Part shown: in pieces, positions 25,820 through 34,067 of the stretch | Layout: the number at the start of each line of letters is the position of its first letter | Position numbering within the stretch: the first letter of the stretch is position 1 | The notes under the pieces: generated by a model | What the model saw: the letters and a program-made list of their open reading frames with translations, nothing else | What the model was told of the DNA's origin: nothing | The model's database searches: none | Position numbers and translations under genes: made by a program | Assembly: GCF_030814835.1 (NCBI RefSeq) | Contig: NZ_JAUSVS010000002.1 | Span: 744,001 to 808,000 of the forward strand | Direction of reading: 5' to 3' | Length of the DNA: 64,000 nt | Source: Caulobacter ginsengisoli | Lineage (GTDB): Bacteria > Pseudomonadota > Alphaproteobacteria > Caulobacterales > Caulobacteraceae

Positions 25820-26926
25820 TCACCCGTCCTCGGTATAACAAAGCAGGGTGAGCCCCGATAACAACGCCAGCAAGGGCGGGGCCCAGGCGGCGGCCAGGGT
25901 CGGGATGATCTCGGCCTTGCCCAGCGCCAGGCAGAACTGGTTGAAGAAGAAGAAGATGAAGCCCAGGGCCACGCCGGACCCCGCCAGCGCCGCCAGCCCG
26001 CCCAGCCGCATCAGCCGCAGCGAGAACGCCGCCGCCAGCACGGACATGGCCGCGAACAAGAGCGGCGTCGCCAGCAGCTGCTGGAGCCTGAGGCGATAGG
26101 GCAGGGCCGAGAAGCCGGCCTGCTCAGTGCCCCTGATCGTCGCCGGCAGCCGCCAGAAGGCGATGGCGTCGGGGGTGGTGAAGCGCTCGATGGCCGCCTG
26201 GTCGTCCAGGGTCGAGGGGATGGAGAGGCTCTCGGACCGCACCGTGCCGGCCCCGGCCGCGGCCTCGCGCACCCCGGTCAGCCGCCAGTAGCCCGGATAG
26301 AGCCGCGCCTCGTCTGCCTCGATGCGGCGGGAGAATTCCAAGCCGCCGTTGGGGCCCACGGCGTACATGAACAGCGAGACGCCCTTGAGCCTGACCGTGC
26401 CGCCGACCTGGTCGTGGGCCCGGGCCCGGATGACCACCTGGGACTTGGCGTCGCCTTGCCTGAGCCAGGTCTCCTTGGGGGTCGAGGTCAGATAGTCCTC
26501 GAGCATGGCGGTGCGGGCCTGCTCGAACTTGACGTTGAGCAGGGCGGCCAGCGGGTTGAGCGCCGCCACGGTCACCGCCCCGACTACGAAGGCGGCCACG
26601 GCGGCCGGCAGGATGAACCGCCAGGCCGAGACGCCCGCCGCCCGCATGGCGATCAGCTCGCTGCGGCGATTGAGGCCCACGAAGGCGGCCAGGGTGCCGA
26701 ACAGGAAGGCGAAGGGCAGCAGGGTCAGGATGGTCGAGGGCGCCTTCAGCACCGTCAGCCACAACAGGTGGACGAAGTTGGTCTCGCTGCGCCCGCCGAC
26801 CGTGCGCGAGATGTCGACGAACTCGATCAGCACGATGACCCCGGCGATCACCGCCAGGGCGCCGGCCACGCCCAGCAGGGTGCGGCCCAGGACATAGGTC
26901 GGCAGCCGCCCGATCCCCAGCCTCAT
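25820..26926 (-). CDS. lptG: LPS export permease LptG
   Basis: Inner-membrane permease of the LptB2FG transporter, 368 aa. Three N-terminal helices (about 12-35, 55-80, 98-120) precede a periplasmic beta-jellyroll (about 140-260). Three C-terminal helices (about 275-365) follow. The cytoplasmic coupling segment LNRRSELIAMRAAGVSAW is the family mark. It overlaps lptF by ATGA and precedes lptD by 112 bp. Confidence 0.94.
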   Translation of the reverse strand: MRLGIGRLPTYVLGRTLLGVAGALAVIAGVIVLIEFVDISRTVGGRSETNFVHLLWLTVLKAPSTILTLLPFAFLFGTLAAFVGLNRRSELIAMRAAGVSAWRFILPAAVAAFVVGAVTVAALNPLAALLNVKFEQARTAMLEDYLTSTPKETWLRQGDAKSQVVIRARAHDQVGGTVRLKGVSLFMYAVGPNGGLEFSRRIEADEARLYPGYWRLTGVREAAAGAGTVRSESLSIPSTLDDQAAIERFTTPDAIAFWRLPATIRGTEQAGFSALPYRLRLQQLLATPLLFAAMSVLAAAFSLRLMRLGGLAALAGSGVALGFIFFFFNQFCLALGKAEIIPTLAAAWAPPLLALLSGLTLLCYTEDG

Positions 26927-28077
26927 GCCGGCGCTCCTATCGTGGCCTTGGGCTCCTTCATCTCGAACGGCATCCAGTCGCGCCAGCCCGAGCGGCGCTC
27001 CACGCTTCGGAACACCTGGCCGAAGCCCCAGGCGGTGGCGGCCAGCGGGATGAGATACTGCAGGGCGTTCATCCAGACATTGTCGTCACAGGCCGCCTGC
27101 ACCGCGAAGCCCAGGATGCGCACCGCCGCCGCCGCCGCCCCGATGGCGGCGATCCGCCGGCCATAGCCCAGCCGGCTGAAGCCCGCGGCCACCACGGCGG
27201 CCAGGGCCATGGCCATGAAGGCCAGGCTGTAGAGGGGCGAGGCCAGGCGCGAATGGCCCTCGGCCAGCAGCTTGGTGCGGTTCTTCTTCTCGAAGCTCTG
27301 GCGCAGGTCCGGGTAGAACAGCTCGTGCAGATAGCGGTCCGAGCTCTTGTAGCGGATCGGGCCGTCGGCGTTGAGGAAGGGGCGCAGGTCCAGGGCGTAT
27401 TCCTCGAAGGAGAGGAAGTTCAGGACACCGGTGTCGGAGAACTCCTGGTTGGAGCCCTGCCGCATGACCAGGATCGGGAACTTGTCGCGATAGACGATGC
27501 GGCCTTCCTTGGCCGTGTAGGTGGTCGCCCCGCCGGTCGCGGTTTCCTGGTGGATGAACAGGTTGTGGATCAGGCCGTCGGGGTCGACCGTCTGGCCGTA
27601 GACGGTGAAGTGTGGGGCCGGCTCGGTGAACTGGCCCTCGACCACCAGGGTGGCGGCCAGATCCGTCTTGGCGGCGTAGAGGGTGCGGCGCATCTCGCGA
27701 TAGGCGGCCGGCTGGATCCACAGGTTGACCACCAGCCCGACCAGCACCGCCAGGATCGCCAGGTGCATGGCCGGCGAGATCAGCCGCCAGCGGCTCATGC
27801 CCCCGGCGAAACAGACCACCAGCTCCTGTTCTGTATGCAGGCGGTTGAGCGCCACCAGGGCGGCCACCAGCACCGAGATCGGCAGGATCAGGTTGGCCAG
27901 CTGCGGCATGGCCAGCATGATGATCTTCAGGAAGACCAGCGCGCTCTGGCGCTGGTCGATGATGATGTCCAGCTGTCCCAGGCTCTGGCTGAGCAGCCCC
28001 ACGCCGAACAGCGCCGCCGCCGCGAGCAGCGTCGGAATCAGCATCTGCCGGAAGAGATAGCGTTCGATCAGGCTCAT
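26923..28077 (-). CDS. lptF: LPS export permease LptF
   Basis: Partner of LptG, 384 aa from ATG 28077 (MSLIERYLFRQMLIP). It has the same six-helix layout with a periplasmic jellyroll and the coupling segment LHTEQELVVCFAGGMSRW. The upstream open frame to 28173 has no family similarity. First gene of the lptF-lptG-lptD-surA-pdxA-rsmA operon; divergent from pepA, with which it shares a 162-bp spacer. Confidence 0.94.
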   Translation of the reverse strand: MSLIERYLFRQMLIPTLLAAAALFGVGLLSQSLGQLDIIIDQRQSALVFLKIIMLAMPQLANLILPISVLVAALVALNRLHTEQELVVCFAGGMSRWRLISPAMHLAILAVLVGLVVNLWIQPAAYREMRRTLYAAKTDLAATLVVEGQFTEPAPHFTVYGQTVDPDGLIHNLFIHQETATGGATTYTAKEGRIVYRDKFPILVMRQGSNQEFSDTGVLNFLSFEEYALDLRPFLNADGPIRYKSSDRYLHELFYPDLRQSFEKKNRTKLLAEGHSRLASPLYSLAFMAMALAAVVAAGFSRLGYGRRIAAIGAAAAAVRILGFAVQAACDDNVWMNALQYLIPLAATAWGFGQVFRSVERRSGWRDWMPFEMKEPKATIGAPA

Positions 28078-28239
28078 TAGGCTCGGGGAGGCGAAACGGG
28101 GGTGGGCCTTGCGGGCCTGAAGGGAGACCCCAGGTGGGGTGGCCCGTTCTACACGCGCCGGCGCTTTGGGCACAACCGTATCCCTTCCCAGCCGTCACGG
28201 GTTGGACTATGCCGCAGGCAATTGTTTTTGGAGCCGATC

Positions 28240-29715
28240 ATGCGCATCGAGTTCGTCGCCGCCGACCGCGGCAATCTTCCCACCGGCGGCGCCGTGGGCG
28301 TCATGGCGTTCGAGGAGGGCAAGCTCTCCTGGGCGGCCGAGGACGTCGACAAGGCGATGAGCGGGGGCCTCTCCAGGGCCATCGCGGCGGGGCGCTTCAA
28401 GGGCTCGGCCGGGCAGAATATCGAGCTGGTCGCCCCGGCCGGGCTGGACGTGCAGCGCGTCATCGTCGCCGGCTCGGGCAAGGACTGGAACGCCGACATC
28501 GCCGAGCGCTTCGCCGCCCAGGTCTTCCAGGCAGTGCGGGCCAGCGGCTCCGACACTTTGACCCTGCTGCTGCCGGGATCCGACGCCGAACAGGCGGCCC
28601 GCGCCGCCCTGGGCGCGACGCTGGCCGGCTACCGATTCGACCGCTACCGCACCACCGAGTCGGCCGACAAGAAGACCTCGGTCGCCACCGTCCGCGTCGC
28701 CACCGACGATCCCAAGGCCGCCGAAGCCGCCTGGGCGCCGCTCAAGGCCCTGGCCGAGGCCATCGCCTTTTCGCGCGACCTGGTCTCCGAGCCGGCCAAC
28801 ATCCTCTACCCGGCCGAGTTCGCCAAGCGGGTCAAGGCGCTGGAGCCGCTGGGCCTGGAGGTCGAGATCCTGGGCGAAGCGGAGATGATGAAGCTGGGCA
28901 TGGGCAGCCTGCTGGGCGTGGGCCAGGGCAGCGTCCGCGACAGCCAGCTGGCCGTGATCCAGTGGAAGGGCGGCGGGGACGCCCAACCCATCGCATTTGT
29001 CGGGAAAGGCGTCTGCTTCGACACCGGCGGCATCTCCATCAAGCCGGCCGACGGCATGGAGGACATGAAGTGGGACATGGGCGGCGCGGCCGCCGTGGCC
29101 GGCGTCATGCACGCCCTGGCCGGCCGCAAGGCCAAGGTCAACGCCGTGGGCATACTGGGCCTGGTCGAGAACATGCCCGACGGCAACGCCCAGCGCCCGG
29201 GCGACGTGGTCACCTCGATGTCGGGCAAGACCATCGAGGTCATCAACACCGACGCCGAAGGCCGCCTGGTGCTGGCCGACGCCCTCTGGTACTGCCAGGA
29301 CCGCTTCAAGCCGCAGTTCATGGTGGATCTGGCCACCCTGACCGGGGCGATCATCATCTCCCTGGGCCATGACTATGGCGGCCTGTTCTCCAACAATGAC
29401 GAACTGTCGGGGAAGTTGCTCAAGGCCGGCCAGACCGAGGGCGAGCCCCTGTGGCGCATGCCGATGCCGTCGGCCTACGAAAAGCAGATCGAGAGCGCCA
29501 TTGCCGACGTCAAGAACACCGGCGGCCGTCCCGCCGGTTCGATCACCGCGGCGCTGTTCCTGCAGCACTTCGTCAACGGCCTGCCCTGGGCGCACCTGGA
29601 TATCGCCTCGGTGGCCTGGAAGAAGCCCTCGACCAACCCGACCATCCCGGAAGGCGCCAGCGGCTATGGCGTGCGGCTGCTGAACCGCCTCGTGGCCGAT
29701 AACTACGAAGTCTGA
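28240..29715 (+). CDS. pepA: leucyl aminopeptidase (M17)
   Basis: Cytosolic metallo-aminopeptidase, 491 aa. The C-terminal catalytic domain has metal ligands in VGKGVCFDTGGISIKP and MKWDMGGAA. The M17 signature NTDAEGRLVLADAL is intact. The N-terminal half is the less conserved macro-like domain. ATG 28240 is chosen because of GGAG 6 nt upstream and because homologues begin MRIEFV. The stop overlaps the holC start (TGATG). pepA-holC is a widespread pair. Confidence 0.96.
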   Translation: MRIEFVAADRGNLPTGGAVGVMAFEEGKLSWAAEDVDKAMSGGLSRAIAAGRFKGSAGQNIELVAPAGLDVQRVIVAGSGKDWNADIAERFAAQVFQAVRASGSDTLTLLLPGSDAEQAARAALGATLAGYRFDRYRTTESADKKTSVATVRVATDDPKAAEAAWAPLKALAEAIAFSRDLVSEPANILYPAEFAKRVKALEPLGLEVEILGEAEMMKLGMGSLLGVGQGSVRDSQLAVIQWKGGGDAQPIAFVGKGVCFDTGGISIKPADGMEDMKWDMGGAAAVAGVMHALAGRKAKVNAVGILGLVENMPDGNAQRPGDVVTSMSGKTIEVINTDAEGRLVLADALWYCQDRFKPQFMVDLATLTGAIIISLGHDYGGLFSNNDELSGKLLKAGQTEGEPLWRMPMPSAYEKQIESAIADVKNTGGRPAGSITAALFLQHFVNGLPWAHLDIASVAWKKPSTNPTIPEGASGYGVRLLNRLVADNYEV

Positions 29716-30176
29716 TGGCTGAGGGCGGCTGCGAGGTCTGGTTCTACCACCTGGAGCGGTCGTCCCTCGACCAGGTCCTTCCCGAACTGCTGGAGAAGAC
29801 CCTCCAGAAGGGCTGGAAGGCCCTGGTCCGCACCCGCGAGCCCGAGCGGCTGGAGCATCTGGACGGCTGGCTGTGGTCCTGGCGCGACGACGCCTTCCTG
29901 CCGCACGGCACGGCCGACGAGCCCCTGGCCGCCCGCCAGCCGGTGCTGCTGACCACCAAGAGCGACAACCTCAATGGCGCTGAGGCCCTGTTCCTGATCG
30001 ACGGGGCTGAGGCGGGCGATCTTTCGCCATACCAGCGGTGCATCCTGCTGTTCGACGGCCGCGACGAAGAGGCCCTGGCTGAGGCGCGCGGCCGCTGGAA
30101 AACCTTCAAGGCCGAGGGATTGCCCGTCTCCTATTGGCGCCAGGGCGAGACCCGCGGCTGGGAGAAGATCGCATGA
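29715..30176 (+). CDS. holC: DNA polymerase III chi subunit
   Basis: Clamp-loader accessory protein that contacts SSB, 153 aa. The family pattern is visible: EVWFYHLERSSLDQVLPELLEKTLQKGW, then LDGWLWSWRDDAFLPHG and QPVLLTTKSDNLNGAEALFLIDG. The ATG overlaps the pepA stop by one base. A lipoprotein gene overlaps its stop by ATGA. Confidence 0.93.
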   Translation: MAEGGCEVWFYHLERSSLDQVLPELLEKTLQKGWKALVRTREPERLEHLDGWLWSWRDDAFLPHGTADEPLAARQPVLLTTKSDNLNGAEALFLIDGAEAGDLSPYQRCILLFDGRDEEALAEARGRWKTFKAEGLPVSYWRQGETRGWEKIA

Positions 30177-30469
30177 AGCCCGCTTACCTGGCCCTGCTGT
30201 TCCTCGCCGCCTGCGCGGCGTCGCCGTTGCCCGAGGCGACGCGGGAAGAACCGCCGATGCCGGCCGAGCCGATGAAGGACAGCTGTCGGGCAGGGGAGTT
30301 GCAGGCGTTTGTCGGCAAGTCGAAAGACGCGCTACCGCCGATCCCGGCCGGCGTCAGCCGCCGGCTGGTCTGCACCACCTGCGCGATGACCATGGACTAC
30401 AGCCCCACGCGCCAGACGGTGACGTTCGATAGCGCCAGCGGGATCGTGAAGTCGGCGAAGTGCGGGTAG
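30173..30469 (+). CDS. I78-type peptidase-inhibitor lipoprotein
   Basis: 98 aa. An N-terminal lipoprotein signal ends in the lipobox LAAC (cysteine about residue 14), so it is probably membrane-anchored and periplasmic. After a Pro-rich linker comes the I78 inhibitor fold: SCRAGELQAFVGK, then RRLVCTTCAMTMDYSPTRQ and a final GIVKSAKCG. Family members inhibit serine peptidases. A CTTC pair inserted before MTMDY is unusual. It is translationally coupled to holC in the pepA operon. Confidence 0.75.
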   Translation: MKPAYLALLFLAACAASPLPEATREEPPMPAEPMKDSCRAGELQAFVGKSKDALPPIPAGVSRRLVCTTCAMTMDYSPTRQTVTFDSASGIVKSAKCG

Positions 30470-30470
30470 G

Positions 30471-30533
30471 CAACTCCTCTCCCTCTGGGAGAGGTCGACT
30501 CTGAGCGCGTTAGCGCGAGGAGCGGGTGAGGGC
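30471..30533. repeat. dispersed intergenic palindromic repeat, copy B
   Basis: CCTCTCCC (30476-30483) / GGGAGAGG (30487-30494) form a perfect 8-bp stem with loop TCT. GCGC-GTTA-GCGC and a GAGGAGCGGGTGAGGG tail follow. The design is the same as copy A (1131) and copy C (36939). It starts one base after the I78 gene stop and may double as its transcription end, though no T-tract follows. Confidence 0.55.
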
Positions 30534-30597
30534 CTATCTGCAGAGGAACCTGCTCAACGCCGCGGCATGCTGAACCGTCGCAAGGCTCCTCCTCCGT

Positions 30598-30648
30598 GGG
30601 ACGCCGCCTTCGGCGTGTCCCTCGCTCCTCCTCGCAAGCGAGGAGGAG
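30598..30648. repeat. double hairpin, second intergenic repeat type
   Basis: GGGAC-GCCG (30598-30606) pairs with CGGC-(GT)-GTCCC (30611-30621). Immediately after it comes a perfect 11-bp repeat CTCCTCCTCGC (30625-30635) / GCGAGGAGGAG (30638-30648). It lies 15 bp from the stop of the minus-strand carboxypeptidase gene and could help end transcription from both sides. Nothing else is seen in 30534-30663. Confidence 0.5.
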
Positions 30649-30663
30649 AGGCGCGAACCGCCT

Positions 30664-31983
30664 TTACGGCGCCAGCACCATGCACACCTGACGCTTGGCC
30701 TTCAGGGTCTTGCAGGCGTTGCGGGCGGCGTCGGCGGTCATGCCGTCGAACTGGACGCGGAAGTAGCCGCCGACCTTGTCGGCCACCTGGCCCTCGGCGT
30801 CGTCCAGCAGGTTGTCGAACCGCTTCTTGAACCGGCCCAGCTCAGCGCGGGCCTGGCCCTTGTCCTTGAAGGCGCCGACCTGGATGCCCCATTCGCCGGC
30901 CGGCTTCTTCTTCGGCGGGGCGGTCTTCTTGGGGGCCACGGCGCGCAGCGGGGCGGGCGGATCGGCGATCGGCGCCATGCTGCCGCCCGGCGCGGCCGGA
31001 TTGTCGGCCAGCACGATCTGGATGCCCTCCTGGTCGCTGTCGCCCTGCTCGGTGGTTGGGCGATAGACCGGGCCGCCCTGCGGCGGGCCTTCGAACAGGC
31101 TCTGGGCGACGGTGATGGTCTCGCCGCGGTCACGGCGGGCCATGACGTCGAAGCCGGTGTCCAGCAGGTCTTCCATATGGTTGTCGCGGCCCGCGACCGA
31201 GCTGCCGCCCAGCACCACGGCGATCAGCCGCTTGCCGTCACGGGTGGCCGAGGCGGCCAGGTTGAAGCCCGAGGCGCTGGTGAAGCCGGTCTTGAGGCCA
31301 TCCACCCCGGGCATCTGGCCCAGCAGGTGGTTGTGATTGGTCATGGTCTGGCCGCGGAAGGTGAAGCTGCGGATCGAGAAGTAGCTGTAGTATTGCGGGA
31401 AATCCCGCATCACGGCGCGCGACAGGATGGCGATGTCGCGGGCCGAGGAGATCTGGCGGTTGTCGGGCAGGCCGGATGCGTTGACGTAGCGGGTGTTGGT
31501 CATGCCCAGCTCCTGGCCGCGCAGGGTCATCAGGGCGGCGAACCGCTCCTCGCTGCCACCCAGGTATTCGGCGAGCGCCACGGCCATATCGTTGGCCGAT
31601 TTGACGGCGATGGCGCGCATGGCGTCGTCGACGCTGATCTGTTCACCGGGACGCAGGCCCAGCTTCGTCGGGGCCTGGGCGGCCGCGCGGGCCGAGACGG
31701 TAATCATGTCGCTGGCGTGAATCCGGCCCTCGGACAGCGCCTCGAAGGTCAGGTACAGCGTCATCACCTTGGTGATCGAGGCCGGGAAGCGGGGGCTGTC
31801 CGCTGACTTGGCGTAGAGCACCTCGCCGGTGTTGGCGTCGACCACGATGGCCGCGTATTTCGGCGACTGGGCGGGGAGCTGCAGATACGGAATTTGAGCC
31901 GCCGCGATGCTGGGCGTCAGCAGGCCGGCGACCAGGGTCGCCGACAGGATCGCGGTAAGGATTCGGCGGGCCGACTTGAACAT
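30664..31983 (-). CDS. D-alanyl-D-alanine carboxypeptidase with SPOR domain
   Basis: Low-molecular-weight penicillin-binding protein (peptidase S11) that trims the terminal D-Ala from peptidoglycan stem peptides, 439 aa. It has a signal peptide (to SIAAAQ, residue 30). The active-site motifs are SITK (69-72), SAN (129-131) and KTG (231-233). After a Pro/Lys-rich linker (about 340-365), a C-terminal SPOR domain (WGIQVGAFKDKGQARAEL...) binds denuded glycan, which points to division sites. ATG 31983 is chosen for the signal peptide. Confidence 0.93.
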   Translation of the reverse strand: MFKSARRILTAILSATLVAGLLTPSIAAAQIPYLQLPAQSPKYAAIVVDANTGEVLYAKSADSPRFPASITKVMTLYLTFEALSEGRIHASDMITVSARAAAQAPTKLGLRPGEQISVDDAMRAIAVKSANDMAVALAEYLGGSEERFAALMTLRGQELGMTNTRYVNASGLPDNRQISSARDIAILSRAVMRDFPQYYSYFSIRSFTFRGQTMTNHNHLLGQMPGVDGLKTGFTSASGFNLAASATRDGKRLIAVVLGGSSVAGRDNHMEDLLDTGFDVMARRDRGETITVAQSLFEGPPQGGPVYRPTTEQGDSDQEGIQIVLADNPAAPGGSMAPIADPPAPLRAVAPKKTAPPKKKPAGEWGIQVGAFKDKGQARAELGRFKKRFDNLLDDAEGQVADKVGGYFRVQFDGMTADAARNACKTLKAKRQVCMVLAP

Positions 31984-32136
31984 GCGGTATCCGTCGCTTG
32001 GGGACAAAACAGGTAGGCGCCCCCCACAGACGCCCGATGCCCATCTAGCATGCATCGTGCCGCCTTTCGCCAAAGTAAACACTTCCTGAGCGAATTGGCC
32101 GCGCGGCGCCTGAACGCAGGCCGAAGGATCACGATA

Positions 32137-32206
32137 TTGCGATGCAAAAGTGTTATGTTGCAGTGCACAAAAAGTCGTTGACTGCTGCACTGCAACATGA
32201 GATATC
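32137..32206 (+). promoter_or_regulatory. phasin promoter with three TGC-N3-GCA operator-like sites
   Basis: Three sites share a TGC-N3-GCA core: TTGC-GAT-GCAA (32137-32147), TTGC-AGT-GCAC (32158-32168) and CTGC-ACT-GCAA (32185-32195). The last two lie in a perfect 13-bp inverted repeat (32155-32167 / 32186-32198). A TTGACT -35 (32178-32183) and GATATC -10 (32201-32206), 17 nt apart, bracket the third site. PhaR, the PHA-responsive repressor of Rhodobacter, is known to use CTGC-N3-GCAG. The rest of the 305-bp gap (31984-32288) shows no gene. Confidence 0.55.
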
Positions 32207-32288
32207 GGCGGCGTTCGACGCACCCAGCCCTCCCCCAGACTTAGCGTCGATGCCCCATTCACGCCCATCGCTTCAAGGAGCTTTCACC

Positions 32289-32726
32289 ATGGCCACCGGC
32301 GCTGAAACCCTCAAGACCACGGTCGAGCAGTTCGCCACCGCGGGTAACCAAGCTTTCAAGGACAGCGTCGAGAAGTCGCTGGCCGCCCTGAACGACGCCA
32401 ACGCCCATTCCAAGCGTAACCTGGAAGCCGTTGTCGCCTCCGTCACCGCCGCCACCAAGGGCGCTGAAGCCCTTGGCGCGCAAGCGATGGCCTATTCCAA
32501 GCAAGCCGTCGAAGAGCAGGTTTCGGCCGCCAAGGCCCTGGCCGGCGCCAAGTCGGTTCAAGAAGCCGTCGAGCTGCAGACCGCCTGGGCCAAGTCGGCC
32601 CTGGAGACCTACATGGCTCAGGTCGGCAAGATGAGCGAAACCGTCGCCGCCTCGGTGAAGGACAGCATGAAGCCGCTGAACGAGCGCGTCACCGCCCTCG
32701 TCGAAAAGGTCCAGGCCGCCAAGTAA
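32289..32726 (+). CDS. phasin (polyhydroxyalkanoate granule protein)
   Basis: 145 aa, almost wholly helical and Ala/Lys/Glu-rich. It has the phasin_2-type pattern: FATAGNQAFKDSVEKSLAALNDANAHSKRNLEAVVASVTAATKGAEALG, then VELQTAWAKSALETYMAQVGKMSE. Phasins coat PHB granules and limit their size. ATG 32289 has an AAGGAG ribosome binding site; the frame upstream runs through the operator region and is not coding. Flanked by an operator-rich promoter and a strong terminator, so it is a single-gene unit. Confidence 0.88.
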   Translation: MATGAETLKTTVEQFATAGNQAFKDSVEKSLAALNDANAHSKRNLEAVVASVTAATKGAEALGAQAMAYSKQAVEEQVSAAKALAGAKSVQEAVELQTAWAKSALETYMAQVGKMSETVAASVKDSMKPLNERVTALVEKVQAAK

Positions 32727-32767
32727 GGCGCCTGATCTTTTTCAAGCCAGATCTTCAAGACTGCGTG

Positions 32768-32799
32768 AGGGCCCCGGACCGGGAATGGTCCGGGGCCCT
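32768..32799 (+). terminator. rho-independent terminator of the phasin gene
   Basis: Perfect 13-bp inverted repeat AGGGCCCCGGACC (32768-32780) / GGTCCGGGGCCCT (32787-32799), loop GGGAAT, followed by TTTG. It lies 42 bp after the phasin stop. Confidence 0.8.
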
Positions 32800-32832
32800 T
32801 TTGCTGTTCGCTGCGGCGCGATAGTTTGCCGC

Positions 32833-33297
32833 ATGTCCAAGGTCGAACAGAGACTCATCGCCGCCGGGATCGTGCTGCCCCAGCCGGTCGCCCCGATCGC
32901 CAACTATGTGCCGTTCGTCCGGTGCGCGTCCCACACCCATATTTCGGGACAGGTGTCCCTGGATGGCACAGGCGGGATCAAGGGCCAGGTCGGGGTCGAC
33001 GTCGACATGGAGACTGCCGTGCGCGCCGCCCGGCTCTGCGGCCTCAACCTGATCGCCCAGATGAAGGCCGCCGCCGATGGCGACCTCGACCGGGTGGTTC
33101 GCGTGGTCAAGCTGGGCGGTTTCGTCCAGGCCGGGCCGGACTTCTATGACATTCCCGATGTGTTGAACGGCTGCTCGGACCTGATGGTCGAGGTTTTCGG
33201 CGAGGCGGGTCGCCATGCCCGCTCGGCTGTGGGAGTCTATCGCCTGCCGCGCAACTTCGCCGTCGAGGTGGATGCGGTGGTGGAGATCGCCCCATGA
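32833..33297 (+). CDS. RidA-family protein
   Basis: 154 aa of the YjgF/YER057c/UK114 fold. It reads FVRCASHTHISGQVSLD, LCGLNLIAQMKAAADGDLDRVVRVVKLGGFV, then a C-terminal RSAVGVYRLPRNFAVEVDAVVEI with the usual strand arginine. RidA proteins deaminate reactive enamines/imines; this subfamily (about 150 aa) is less well defined biochemically. It overlaps the following phosphodiesterase gene by ATGA. Confidence 0.88.
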   Translation: MSKVEQRLIAAGIVLPQPVAPIANYVPFVRCASHTHISGQVSLDGTGGIKGQVGVDVDMETAVRAARLCGLNLIAQMKAAADGDLDRVVRVVKLGGFVQAGPDFYDIPDVLNGCSDLMVEVFGEAGRHARSAVGVYRLPRNFAVEVDAVVEIAP

Positions 33298-34067
33298 GGA
33301 CCAAGCCCCGCCCGCAGATCGAAGAGTTCGGCCTGGCCTGGGAGCTGTTGTTCAGCCCGCCCGTGGCGCACCGCGGCCTCTGGACCCCGAACGGCGCGCC
33401 GGAGAACAGCCTGGCCGCCTTCCAGGCCGCTTGCGCCGGCGGCTACGGCATCGAGTTGGACGTCCAGCTGTCGGCCGACGGCGAGGCCATGGTCTTCCAC
33501 GACTACAGCCTGGCCCGGATGACCGGCGCCGAGGGCAAGCTGCGCGACCACAGCGCCGCCGATCTGAAGACCCTGAAGCTGGCCGGCACGGACGAGACCA
33601 TTCCCACCCTGGCCGAGGCCCTGGTCGAGGTCGGCCACCGCTGCCTGGTCCACATCGAGCTGAAGACCCCGTTCGGCGAGGTCGGGGCGCTGGAGAAGCG
33701 GGTCAGCGAGGTGCTGCTCGACCACAACGGGCCGATCTGCATCATCGGCTTCAATCCCTACATGCACGCCTGGTTCGCCGAGCATCACCCGCAGATCCTG
33801 CGCGGCCTGGACAGCTATGCCTGGAACGACGACGGCGCCATGAAGCTGGCCCCCGAGCAGCGCAAGGCCTTCGCCGCGCTCGAGCATGTCGACATCGCCC
33901 GGCCCGACTTCCTGGCCCTGGACGCCAAGATGCTGCCCAGCCCGAGAGCCGACCTCTGCCGGGCCAAGGGCATGCCGATCATCGCCTGGACCGTGCGCGA
34001 CCCGGCCGAGTGGGAGCGGCTGGAGCCCCATTGCGACAACCTGATCTTCGAGGGTTGGCCGGCTTAG
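33294..34067 (+). CDS. glycerophosphodiester phosphodiesterase
   Basis: GDPD TIM-barrel enzyme, 257 aa, that releases glycerol-3-phosphate from deacylated phospholipids. Catalytic and metal residues are in place: H26-R27 (VAHRGLW), E37 in PENS, E54-x-D56 (GIELDVQ), and H69 in VFHDYSLARMTG. There is no signal peptide, so it is cytoplasmic. Coupled to the RidA gene; convergent with an RDD-family gene that overlaps its stop by 4 bp. Confidence 0.9.
   Translation: MRTKPRPQIEEFGLAWELLFSPPVAHRGLWTPNGAPENSLAAFQAACAGGYGIELDVQLSADGEAMVFHDYSLARMTGAEGKLRDHSAADLKTLKLAGTDETIPTLAEALVEVGHRCLVHIELKTPFGEVGALEKRVSEVLLDHNGPICIIGFNPYMHAWFAEHHPQILRGLDSYAWNDDGAMKLAPEQRKAFAALEHVDIARPDFLALDAKMLPSPRADLCRAKGMPIIAWTVRDPAEWERLEPHCDNLIFEGWPA

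Noticed and set aside
23530..25851. 773-residue open frame on the plus strand opposite lptD
   Set aside because: Low-complexity Gly/Asp/Val/Gln/His translation with no fold-like pattern, exactly antisense to a clear lptD. High GC content removes stops in this frame.
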